A stretch of DNA of 17,982 nt from Nitrospinota bacterium (GTDB lineage Bacteria; Nitrospinota; Nitrospinia; UBA9942). Location of the stretch: positions 19,834-37,815 of the forward strand of contig DNJG01000141.1 of assembly GCA_003489165.1 (NCBI GenBank). The letters are read 5' to 3'. This document shows positions 6,416-13,707 of this stretch, piece by piece. Made by a program: the position numbers and the translations under genes. The notes beneath the pieces are model-generated. The model was given only the letters and a program-made list of their open reading frames with translations, had not been told where the DNA came from and ran no database searches. How positions within the stretch are numbered: the first letter of the stretch is position 1; each line of letters starts with the position of its first letter.

Positions 6416-7594
6416 TTATAACGGGCTATTGTTAAATGCCTTTTCAATAATATTTAAAGGTGTATCTTCTGTAACAGGGACAAATGAGAGATTTATATCC
6501 CTCCCATTTTTAATGGAATTTATAGCAGTTTCAATTTCATCTTCCGGTATAGATAATTGTGTATCCCAGTCCATTACCTGAACTTTCATTAATATCTTAG
6601 ATGTTCCAACTTTATCTACAATAGAATCGGTCATCATACTTAATATCTCATATATTTTTTTATCCGGAAGTCCTAATTCTCTTTTCATCTGCCTGTGGTA
6701 AGCCATTACTGCATAGTAATCAAACTTGTGATTGATTAGCTCGTTAATATTTTGTGATAACCATGCAAGTGCGTCTCTCGGTGATGATACAGTTTCATAA
6801 TAAAGGTTTATGGCAAATTTTAAATCAGGGTTGACCTCTCTTGCCGCAGACATTATCTCAGATGCTATATGAGAAAGCCTTTTTGACTTCCATTCTGACC
6901 ATTTCCAGAAATATGGGGTATATGATGACACATAATATCTCCCATCTTTTTGATATATATTTTTATACATGATGAGTGGGTCTGCTTTAATACCTGTATA
7001 TTTATTAAACTGCTCTCTTGCCTCATTACTATAGCCTTCAGTATGTCTTAAAACTAAATCATCCTGAAAGAGTATTCCATCAATGTCATATCTGGCAAGG
7101 TCTTTGTAAACACCTTTTAATATTTCTATGACTTCAGGGTTAAAGATATTAAGTTTCTCGCCTTTTATGATACTTCTATCTTTAAGGTCGTAAATAGATT
7201 CTAAAAGGGCAGGATTGTTTTCAATCAGCCAACTACTGTCTCTTGTAGTCATCCATGCAAAGATTTTCATATTATTCCTGTGTGTGATTTCAGTTAATTT
7301 TTCCAAAATATCATCAACAACAGGAGCATAGAAGGTATTAAAATATACACCGACTTCTTTTTTGGGGTTGGCAAAAGGGTAGAACCTGTCATATCTGTTT
7401 TGAAATACCCTGATGATTAGGGTATTAACCCCTGCCATTTTTAATTTTAAAATTCTCTCTTCAACCTCATCAAAATTCTTACAGTTCATCCATAGAATCT
7501 GAACAGAATTAAGGGGATTATTATGGGGATAGACAGAAGGAGGGGTAAAAAATATGGTTCCGATAAGTGCAACTGTTAATATAAATCTTTTCAT
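6416..7594 (-). CDS. Exported PgaB C-terminal-like glycoside hydrolase (GHL13), no deacetylase domain
   Basis: The 392-residue protein has a signal peptide (MKRFILTVALIGTIFFTPPSVYP) and is otherwise one (beta/alpha)8-like domain. Its segments resemble the C-terminal domain of PgaB: NTLIIRVFQN (57-66), IFAWMTTRDSSW (111-122), the acidic signature IDGILFQDDLVLR (171-183, with D178/D179), FAINLYYE (260-267) and DYYAVMAYHRQ (292-302). In PgaB that domain cleaves or binds partly deacetylated poly-N-acetylglucosamine (established for the family). The N-terminal NodB-type deacetylase domain is absent, and no other pga gene is nearby. It is probably a periplasmic or secreted hydrolase of amino-sugar polymers, but the substrate is inferred. 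Its ATG overlaps the ispD stop by 4 bp, so the two are co-transcribed. Confidence 0.78.
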   Translation of the reverse strand: MKRFILTVALIGTIFFTPPSVYPHNNPLNSVQILWMNCKNFDEVEERILKLKMAGVNTLIIRVFQNRYDRFYPFANPKKEVGVYFNTFYAPVVDDILEKLTEITHRNNMKIFAWMTTRDSSWLIENNPALLESIYDLKDRSIIKGEKLNIFNPEVIEILKGVYKDLARYDIDGILFQDDLVLRHTEGYSNEAREQFNKYTGIKADPLIMYKNIYQKDGRYYVSSYTPYFWKWSEWKSKRLSHIASEIMSAAREVNPDLKFAINLYYETVSSPRDALAWLSQNINELINHKFDYYAVMAYHRQMKRELGLPDKKIYEILSMMTDSIVDKVGTSKILMKVQVMDWDTQLSIPEDEIETAINSIKNGRDINLSFVPVTEDTPLNIIEKAFNNSPL

Positions 7595-8280
7595 TTTTTT
7601 GGATAGGTCAAAATTGCATTGCCGAGAATCAACTCCTCAGATGTGGTTATTTTTATATTAAAATCAGAACCTTTGACAACCCTGACAGGAAATCCAATTC
7701 TCTCAACAAGGGATGACTCATCTGTGCCATAATATTTATCATCAATTGCCTTCTTAAATGCCTTTTCAATGACATCCCTTTTGAATACCTGCGGAGTTTG
7801 AATTCTCCATAACAGCTTGCGATTCAATGTATTCACTATTAATCCATCAGAAACTTCTTTAACTGTATCCTTCTCAGGAATCGCTACAATGACCGCTCCG
7901 TGTTTATCGGCTTCTGCTATAGATTCCTTTATTATATCCTCTGTTACAAATGGTCTTACTCCATCATGGACAACTATAATATCAGTTTTTGGTTCAATCC
8001 TCATCAATCCATTATATACAGAGTCCTGTCTCTCCTTTCCGCCTTCAATAATCTCAACTACCTTTGTGATTTTGTATTTTTTAACAATATCAGTCTTGCA
8101 GTATTCAAGAGCATCTTTTGGTGCAACAAGATAGATGTTATTTATCAAATCTGTCTTTTGAAATTTTAAAAGTGTATGGGCTAATATTGGTTTGTCTGCA
8201 AGTTCAAGGAACTGTTTCTGAACCTTTCCTCCCATGCGGATTCCAGAGCCTGCAGCAGGTATGATAGCGGATACAAACAT
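7591..8280 (-). CDS. ispD: IspD, 2-C-methyl-D-erythritol 4-phosphate cytidylyltransferase
   Basis: It makes CDP-methylerythritol from MEP and CTP in the non-mevalonate isoprenoid pathway. With the start at 8280 it has 229 residues, the normal length, and begins MFVSAIIPAAGSGIRMGG as expected. Further signatures are QKQFLEL (21-27), VVHDGVRPFV (103-112), AIPEKDTVKEV (133-143), RIQTPQVFK (159-167), the TDESSLVE loop (186-193) and the C-terminal NIKITTSEEL (208-217). A GTG at 8325 would add 15 residues, but they do not fit the family and no ribosome site supports them. It is the single ispD; ispF, often adjacent or fused, is not here. The next gene in its transcript is the PgaB-like hydrolase. 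Confidence 0.96.
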   Translation of the reverse strand: MFVSAIIPAAGSGIRMGGKVQKQFLELADKPILAHTLLKFQKTDLINNIYLVAPKDALEYCKTDIVKKYKITKVVEIIEGGKERQDSVYNGLMRIEPKTDIIVVHDGVRPFVTEDIIKESIAEADKHGAVIVAIPEKDTVKEVSDGLIVNTLNRKLLWRIQTPQVFKRDVIEKAFKKAIDDKYYGTDESSLVERIGFPVRVVKGSDFNIKITTSEELILGNAILTYPKK

Positions 8281-8305
8281 GGGAAAAATTCTAACACAAT
8301 CATCC

Positions 8306-8334
8306 TTGCAAAACAAATCTATCACTGATAATAT
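8306..8334 (+). promoter_or_regulatory. Candidate weak promoter for the cdd operon
   Basis: TTGCAA (8306-8311), a 17-nt spacer and TAATAT (8329-8334) each match 4 of 6 sigma70 consensus bases. It lies about 100 bp upstream of cdd, in the divergent gap with ispD. The match is weak and AT-rich DNA gives many such pairs. Confidence 0.22.
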
Positions 8335-8372
8335 TTAGCTGCATGAACAAAAACTTGATTTCTCTTAGGAAA

Positions 8373-8417
8373 CCAGGAATATAGGAATATTTCTTCATGC
8401 CTTCCTGAATTCCTTGG
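8373..8417. repeat. Imperfect inverted repeat in the ispD/cdd divergent gap
   Basis: The left arm CCAGGAATATAGGAA (8373-8387) pairs with the right arm TTCCTGAATTCCTTGG (8402-8417), with one indel and one or two mismatches. The hairpin sits just upstream of cdd (start 8431). It looks like another dispersed palindromic repeat (AGGAATNNAGGAAT type), not a known regulator site. The rest of 8281-8430 shows only the weak promoter candidate. Confidence 0.6.
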
Positions 8418-8430
8418 AAAAATTTCTGTG

Positions 8431-8805
8431 ATGAATAAATTAATAGCTGAAGCAAAGACGGCAAGAGAGAGGGCATACGCACCTTATTCCAATTTCAAGG
8501 TTGGCGCAGCAGTATTGACTCAGGAAGGCAAGATATTTTCCGGCTGTAATGTGGAAAACTCATCTTATGGACTCTCAATATGCGCTGAGAGGTCTGCCAT
8601 TTTTAATGCTGTCTCTTCTGGATATAAAAAGTTTGCAAAAGTCGCTGTTGTAACTGATTCCGAGCCGCCATCATCTCCATGTGGTGCATGCAGGCAGGTG
8701 ATATTTGAATTTGGAGATGATATTGAGGTGATTATGGCGAACCTAAAGGGCGATACAAAAATAATAAAGATAAGCGAACTACTGAAAGATGGATTCAGAT
8801 TATGA
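8431..8805 (+). CDS. cdd: Cytidine deaminase (homotetrameric type)
   Basis: It deaminates cytidine and deoxycytidine to uridine and deoxyuridine in pyrimidine salvage. At 124 residues it is the short, tetrameric zinc class. Zinc and catalytic residues are visible: C51-A-E53 in SICAERSAIFNA and P83-C84-x2-C87 in SPCGACRQV. The NVENSSYG substrate loop (40-47) is intact. The ATG at 8431 is chosen; a GTG directly before it (8428) is possible. No strong ribosome site is seen. Its stop overlaps the next start by 4 bp (ATGA), which ties it to the purine nucleoside phosphorylase gene in one nucleoside-salvage unit. Confidence 0.96.
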   Translation: MNKLIAEAKTARERAYAPYSNFKVGAAVLTQEGKIFSGCNVENSSYGLSICAERSAIFNAVSSGYKKFAKVAVVTDSEPPSSPCGACRQVIFEFGDDIEVIMANLKGDTKIIKISELLKDGFRL

Positions 8806-9674
8806 AGGATAAATTTGCAGTAATCGGCGGGAGCGGGGCGTATAACCTTTTAAAGGGTGAGGGTTTTGGTGTTGACCTTGAGTGCAGTAAGATATTTACG
8901 CCATTTGGTGAGAGCGCCCCTATTCACAGGTTTAGGGATAAGGATTTGAGCTTCATCTTTATTTCAAGACATGGTGAAAATGGATATGAAATCTCCGCCC
9001 CATTTGTAAATTACAGGGCAAACATCTGGGCATTGAAGGAGTGCGGTGTAGAGAGGATAATCTCATGGTCGGGACCTGGCGCCATCAATCAGAAATATTC
9101 TGTTGGAGATTTTGTTATTCCGCATGATATAATCGACGAAACAAGGGGGAGGGAATACACATTTTTCAACGGTACCGGAATAGGTTTTATCCGTCAATCA
9201 CACCCCTTTTGCACTGAAATACGAGATGCCTTATCTAAAGCCTTAAAAGAGACAAAAGGAAATTATCATAATGAAGGAGTTTATGTCTGCACACAGGGAC
9301 CAAGGCTTGAGACAGGGGCAGAGATAAGAAAATATAAATTATCAGGCGGTGATTTGGTTGGCATGACCCTTGTCCCTGAGGCATTTCTGGCAAGGGAACT
9401 TGAGATGTGCTACGCATCTGTCTGCTATCTCACAAATTATGCTGAGGGTGTTGAAAATAGAAGCTATGAAGAGGGTGAACTATTTGAAGGGATGCAGAAT
9501 AAAGGTGAAAGAGAGAGGGTAGATAAGATTATGTTAAAGTTCCCAGAAATTATTAAGGCGGCTTTGAAAGAACTGTTGCAGATGGATAGGGGATGTCCCT
9601 GTAAAAACGCAATGGAAAGGTATAAGAGGAGAGGGGATATTAGTGACGACTGGCGGACATGGATAAGGAGCTAA
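8802..9674 (+). CDS. mtnP: MTAP/PNP-family nucleoside phosphorylase (possibly 6-oxopurine/methylthioinosine type)
   Basis: It is a trimeric purine phosphorylase of the MTAP/PNP family (290 residues). Visible signatures are the GGSG loop (9-12), SRHG (55-58), NYRANIWALKE (70-80), TQGPRLET (164-171) and DLVGMTLVPE (184-193, with Met188 in the substrate pocket). The base-recognition site reads TNYAEG with Asn212, where adenine-specific MTAPs have Asp (TDYD). Asn is typical of enzymes for hypoxanthine or guanine nucleosides, so a methylthioinosine or 6-oxopurine phosphorylase is as likely as MTAP. The C-terminus has a C265-P-C267 motif and a charged tail of about 20 residues ending in DDWRTWIRS. 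Translation is coupled to cdd by a 4-bp overlap. Confidence 0.88.
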   Translation: MKDKFAVIGGSGAYNLLKGEGFGVDLECSKIFTPFGESAPIHRFRDKDLSFIFISRHGENGYEISAPFVNYRANIWALKECGVERIISWSGPGAINQKYSVGDFVIPHDIIDETRGREYTFFNGTGIGFIRQSHPFCTEIRDALSKALKETKGNYHNEGVYVCTQGPRLETGAEIRKYKLSGGDLVGMTLVPEAFLARELEMCYASVCYLTNYAEGVENRSYEEGELFEGMQNKGERERVDKIMLKFPEIIKAALKELLQMDRGCPCKNAMERYKRRGDISDDWRTWIRS

Positions 9675-9675
9675 A

Positions 9676-11013
9676 ATGGATATTATAAATATTGCTGAAG
9701 AAATTTTAAACAAGGCTGTTAAAAAGAAACCTGACAGTGCAGAGGTTTTTGCCATTGAAGAATCATCTGCCTCTATTGAGGTGAAGGAGCAGGCTGTAGA
9801 TTCTTTTCAATCTGCTGCGAGCCGTGGATTATCTCTGAGAATTTTGCTGGGAAATAAATTAGGATTTTCATATACATCCAATATATCCGCTGATGCGATA
9901 AATAGGCTTATAAAAGAGGCATTTGAGAATGCTGAAAATAATGAAGCAGATGCCTATATCTCCTTTTCAAAACCCTCCAAAGAGGCATCTATTAAGAAAT
10001 TATATGATGACAAACTTAAAGGAATAGGTGAAAAAGAAAAGATAGAAAGGTGTATGCGACTGGAGAGGGCTGCCCGCCAGTATGATAAAAGAATCAAGAA
10101 TATAAGACACGCATCTTATGAGGATTCAGAATATAGAAGGGTTCTTATGAACTCTAACGGGGTAAAATCTATTTACAGTGATACTGTCTGCTCTACAAGT
10201 ATAATGCTTGTAGCAGAGGAGAATGGAAATTCAGAGACAGGGTGGGAGTTTGATTACAACAGGTTTTATGATAGTCTAAAGACAGATGAAGTCGGCATAG
10301 AAGCGGCGAGAAAGGCAATTGATATGCTTGGAGCAAAAAAGATTAATACCTGCCGCATCCCTGTTATTCTTGATCCGAAGGTATCATGTGATTTTATGGG
10401 AATATTATCTTCATCCCTTTCTGCTGATTCTGTTCAGAAAGGAAAGTCCATGCTGTCTGATAAGCTAAACTCTAAGGTTGCATCACCGATAATAAATCTG
10501 ATTGATGACGGTACACTTGAAGGGGGCATCGGCTCTGCACCTATGGATGGAGAGGGAACTGCTGCAGGAAAGACATTATTAATAGAAAAGGGTTATCTTA
10601 AGGCTTTTCTTCACAACATATATACGGCAAATAAGTGGAAGACAGCATCCACAGGCAATGGTGTGAGGGGAGGGTTTAAAGGGCTTCCGGGTGTTGGAAT
10701 TACAAACCTATTTATTGAAAAAGGGAATATATCAATGGAGGATTTAATAAAGGGCATAGATAAAGGTATTCATATTTCAGAGGCAATGGGTGTCCACACC
10801 GCAAATCCCATATCAGGCGATTTCTCCATCGGCGTTGCAGGGCATTGGATAGAGAATGGTAAATTCTCATTTCCTGTAAGGGGTGTGGTTATGGCAGGAA
10901 ATATATTGGAGCTTATGAAAGGTGTTGAGGCTATTGCAGATGACTTGAGATTTTTTGGAAGAATAGGCTCGCCATCAATAAAGATTTCAGAAGCAGTTAT
11001 AAGCGGTAGTTAA
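9676..11013 (+). CDS. pmbA: PmbA/TldE, non-metal-binding subunit of the TldD/TldE protease
   Basis: At 445 residues it is close to E. coli PmbA. Family-typical segments are SRGLSLRILLGNKLGFSYTS near residue 50, PVILDPKVSCDF near 232, the Gly-rich DGEGTAAGKTLLIEKGYL near 295, and the C-terminal GDFSIGVAGHWIENG and SPSIKISE. The zinc motif HExxxH of TldD is absent, so this is the TldE partner. TldD/TldE degrades unfolded peptides and matures some modified peptides (known for the family). No tldD lies in the window, so the partner must be elsewhere. AAGGAG (9665-9670) is a good ribosome site, and the start is 1 bp after the previous stop. It ends 47 bp before cheW, so read-through into the chemosensory genes is possible. 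Confidence 0.93.
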   Translation: MDIINIAEEILNKAVKKKPDSAEVFAIEESSASIEVKEQAVDSFQSAASRGLSLRILLGNKLGFSYTSNISADAINRLIKEAFENAENNEADAYISFSKPSKEASIKKLYDDKLKGIGEKEKIERCMRLERAARQYDKRIKNIRHASYEDSEYRRVLMNSNGVKSIYSDTVCSTSIMLVAEENGNSETGWEFDYNRFYDSLKTDEVGIEAARKAIDMLGAKKINTCRIPVILDPKVSCDFMGILSSSLSADSVQKGKSMLSDKLNSKVASPIINLIDDGTLEGGIGSAPMDGEGTAAGKTLLIEKGYLKAFLHNIYTANKWKTASTGNGVRGGFKGLPGVGITNLFIEKGNISMEDLIKGIDKGIHISEAMGVHTANPISGDFSIGVAGHWIENGKFSFPVRGVVMAGNILELMKGVEAIADDLRFFGRIGSPSIKISEAVISGS

Positions 11014-11060
11014 GGCGTAGTTGAACAAAATCTGATAAACCGCAGAGTGGGAGGGTTCTT

Positions 11061-11519
11061 ATGAACGCTTCAATTCAGCTTGTCGTCTTTACCCTTGACA
11101 GCCTGAGATTTGCACTGCCGCTCTCGGCAGTTGAAAGGGCGATTCACATAATTGAGATTGTTCCACTCCCTAAAGCCCCTGATATTGTCATAGGTGTTAT
11201 AAACCGTCATGGTCAGATTATCCCTGTTGTAAATATCCGCAAGAGGTTCAATCTCCCCGAAAAGGAAGTTAATCTTAACGACCGCATCGTCATAGCACAT
11301 TCAAAAAAGAGACTATTGGGGATACTGGTGGATAATGTTGCTGGTGTCTTTGAATTTCCTGAACATAAGATAATAACGGCTGATAAGATTGTATCTGGAA
11401 TTGAGTATGTTGAAGGTGTTGCAAAACTTGAGGACGGCATTATACTCATCCATGATATTGATAAGTTTTTATCCCTTGAGGAGGAAAAGGCACTGACTGA
11501 TGCAGTGAATAAAAAATGA
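11061..11519 (+). CDS. cheW: CheW adaptor, WspB-like
   Basis: This 152-residue protein is a single CheW/SH3-like domain that links the receptor to the CheA kinase at the membrane array. Conserved points are the LVVFTLDSLRFALPL start (7-21), the P-x-A-P-x-IVIGVINRHGQIIPVVNI core (37-58) and LLGILVDNVAGV (about 85-96). GGGAGG (11049-11054) is a good ribosome site. It is the first of five chemosensory genes, and its stop overlaps the cheR start by 4 bp. By position and simple architecture it matches WspB of the Wsp surface-sensing system. Confidence 0.95.
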   Translation: MNASIQLVVFTLDSLRFALPLSAVERAIHIIEIVPLPKAPDIVIGVINRHGQIIPVVNIRKRFNLPEKEVNLNDRIVIAHSKKRLLGILVDNVAGVFEFPEHKIITADKIVSGIEYVEGVAKLEDGIILIHDIDKFLSLEEEKALTDAVNKK

Positions 11520-13024
11520 TAAGTCAAATTTCAGACACTATTCTTTCCCAGTTGAGTGAATTTATCGTATCTATTATGGGACTGCACTTTCCAGAGTCCA
11601 AGTGGAGCGACCTTAAAAGGGGGATTAAATCTGCCTCAAATGAATTTGGATATAAAAATCCATTAGAGTTTGTCAGCTGGCTCATGTCAGCAAAGCTGAC
11701 AAGGACGCACATTGAGATTCTATCAAGCCATCTCACAGTCGGCGAGACATACTTTTTCCGCAACAAGAAAAATTTTGAGATACTTGAAGAGCAGATACTC
11801 CCTGAAATGATTGACTCAAGGAAGGATGTAAGGTATTTGAGGATTTGGAGTGCAGGATGCAGCAGCGGCGAGGAGGCATACTCAATTGCGATATTGCTTA
11901 AAAAGATAATTTCTGATATTAATGATTGGAAAATAACTATTCTTGCAACAGACATTAATCCTCATTTTCTTAAAAAGGGGTTGGCAGGAATATACACTGA
12001 CTGGTCTTTCCGCAGCACCCCTTCATGGGTTAAAGAGGGCTATTTTAAGAAGACAAAGGAAGGCAATTATAGGATAATCCCGGTTCTTAAAAATATGGTG
12101 ATATTTGAATACCTGAATCTCGCTGAAGATATTTACCCCTCCCTTTTAAACAATACAAACGGCATGGATATAATCTTCTGCCACAATGTCCTCATGTATT
12201 TTTCTCCGAATTTGGCAAGCAGGGTGGTTAATGGCTTTTATAACTCCCTTGTTGATAATGGATGGCTATCAGTTGGGCCTACAGATTTTATAAGGTCAGC
12301 AGCCTCTAAATTTGCCCCTGTCAGCATTGATGAAACAGTTGTATATAGAAAACTCTCTAAGAAAATTAGGATTTCAGATGATTTTCAACCAGAAAAGTTT
12401 GCACCTTATATTCCATTCGTCAAGAGATGGATTGACACTGACAGACATTTAAAATTAGTTAAAGGGGAGGAGGAAGAAGTAATAAAGGCAAAAGATGTTA
12501 TAAAAAAGGAAGGAGGAGAGGGCATGGATTTAAAAAAGGATGTTATAAAAATCTTTGAGCAGGGGAGATATGATGATGCAGTGAGAAAGATTTCGGGTTT
12601 GTCTCTGAAGGATGAGGACAAGGCAGAGATTCTTTCAATGCTGGTAAGAGGGTATGCAAATCAGGGGAGGCTCAATGACGCCCTGAAGTGGTGCGAAGAG
12701 GCAATCTCATCTGACAAGCTCAATCCATATTATCATTACCTCCTCGCCACAATCTTTATTGAACAGGGGAGAATGATGGATGCAGTCAAGTCTCTGAAGA
12801 AAACGATTTACCTTGACAATGATTTCATACTTGCATATTTTATGCTTGGAAATCTGATGGTTAGGAGAGGTAAATTAAAGACCTCAAAGAGATATTTTAG
12901 AAATGCAATTGAGCTTTTATCAGATTATAGCGATGAAGAGGTTATACCTGAATCTGACGGGATTACGGCAGGCAGATTATCTGAAATAATAGAGTCAATA
13001 ATGGTATCGGAGAGGACACATTAG
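11516..13024 (+). CDS. cheR: CheR receptor methyltransferase with C-terminal TPR repeats, WspC-like
   Basis: It transfers methyl groups from SAM to receptor glutamates. The 502 residues hold an N-terminal CheR helical part (1-75), the LTVGETYFFR signature (73-82), the SAM-binding IWSAGCSSGEEAYSIAI (110-126), TDINPHFL (145-152) and DIIFCHNVLMYFSP (218-231). A charged linker (about 310-340) leads to a helical C-terminal part (about 340-470) with at least three TPR-like units, such as the GRYDDAV, GRLNDALKWCEEAI and GRMMDAVKSLKKTI repeats. CheR with a TPR tail is the arrangement in WspC and FrzF, where the tail mediates protein contacts. Translation is coupled to cheW by ATGA. Nothing is truncated. 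Confidence 0.93.
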   Translation: MISQISDTILSQLSEFIVSIMGLHFPESKWSDLKRGIKSASNEFGYKNPLEFVSWLMSAKLTRTHIEILSSHLTVGETYFFRNKKNFEILEEQILPEMIDSRKDVRYLRIWSAGCSSGEEAYSIAILLKKIISDINDWKITILATDINPHFLKKGLAGIYTDWSFRSTPSWVKEGYFKKTKEGNYRIIPVLKNMVIFEYLNLAEDIYPSLLNNTNGMDIIFCHNVLMYFSPNLASRVVNGFYNSLVDNGWLSVGPTDFIRSAASKFAPVSIDETVVYRKLSKKIRISDDFQPEKFAPYIPFVKRWIDTDRHLKLVKGEEEEVIKAKDVIKKEGGEGMDLKKDVIKIFEQGRYDDAVRKISGLSLKDEDKAEILSMLVRGYANQGRLNDALKWCEEAISSDKLNPYYHYLLATIFIEQGRMMDAVKSLKKTIYLDNDFILAYFMLGNLMVRRGKLKTSKRYFRNAIELLSDYSDEEVIPESDGITAGRLSEIIESIMVSERTH

Positions 13025-13071
13025 GAGAAGCACTAAATTCAAAAAATTAAATTCTATTTAAAGAGAAAATA

Positions 13072-13671
13072 ATGGCTATTAACTGGGAAGAAATATACAG
13101 CCGTCTGGAATCAGCAAAGATTACTTCTGAGAAGGGGTTTCAGCCGAGCAAAGAAGAGAGGGATAGAATCCTCAAGGAGAGGGCAAAGATAACTGCCCTT
13201 GAGTCAGAAGATGGGTTGAAAAAAGGGGAGTCTATTGAGGTGCTGGAATTCATGCTTGCCTATGAGAGATATGGGGTTGAGCTGAAATATGTCCGTGAGG
13301 TTTATCCATTGACAGAACTTACCCTTATCCCCGGCATACCTGTTTTTGTCCTTGGAATTATAAATGTGAGGGGGGAGATTCTTTCAGTCATTGATATAAA
13401 AAAATTCTTTGACCTCCCTGAAAAGGGGCTTACTGACTTAAATAAAGTTATAATACTCCACTCCCCTGAAATGGAGTTTGGCGTCCTCGCAGATTCAATA
13501 ATTGGTGTCCACAGCATCTTATTAAATGAGCTTCAGACATCACTCCCAACATTGACTGGTATCCGTGAGGAGTATTTAAAGGGGGTTACAAAGGAAAGAA
13601 AGGTTATTCTTGACGCAGAGAGACTTTTGACAGATAAGAGTATAATTGTGAATGAGAATGTAAAAATATAG
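13072..13671 (+). CDS. cheW: CheW adaptor with charged N-terminal extension, WspD-like
   Basis: The CheW domain starts near residue 54 (VLEFMLAYERYGVELKYV) and includes LTLIPGIPVFVLGIINVRG (about 83-101). It is preceded by about 50 charged residues with the motif SKEERDRILKERAKITA (26-42). CheW proteins with this kind of RILKERA helix occur in Wsp-like clusters next to a TPR-bearing CheR, as WspD does. Two non-identical CheW adaptors in one operon is a Wsp hallmark. The gap to cheR is 47 bp. The ribosome site is weak (AAAGAG). The role of the extension is unknown; partner choice between receptor and kinase is a guess. Confidence 0.9.
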   Translation: MAINWEEIYSRLESAKITSEKGFQPSKEERDRILKERAKITALESEDGLKKGESIEVLEFMLAYERYGVELKYVREVYPLTELTLIPGIPVFVLGIINVRGEILSVIDIKKFFDLPEKGLTDLNKVIILHSPEMEFGVLADSIIGVHSILLNELQTSLPTLTGIREEYLKGVTKERKVILDAERLLTDKSIIVNENVKI

Positions 13672-13692
13672 GATTCAAATGACCACCTTTAT

Positions 13693-13699
13693 AAGGAGG
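13693..13699 (+). promoter_or_regulatory. Strong ribosome binding site of the receptor gene
   Basis: AAGGAGG lies 8 nt before ATG 13708. It is the strongest Shine-Dalgarno in the chemosensory block, which fits the high receptor copy number needed for arrays. Confidence 0.7.
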
Positions 13700-13707
13700 A
13701 ATAAATT

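Noticed and set aside
8281..8325. Upstream GTG extension of IspD
   Set aside because: The added residues do not fit the IspD fold start, and the internal ATG gives the conserved MFVSAIIPAAG beginning.
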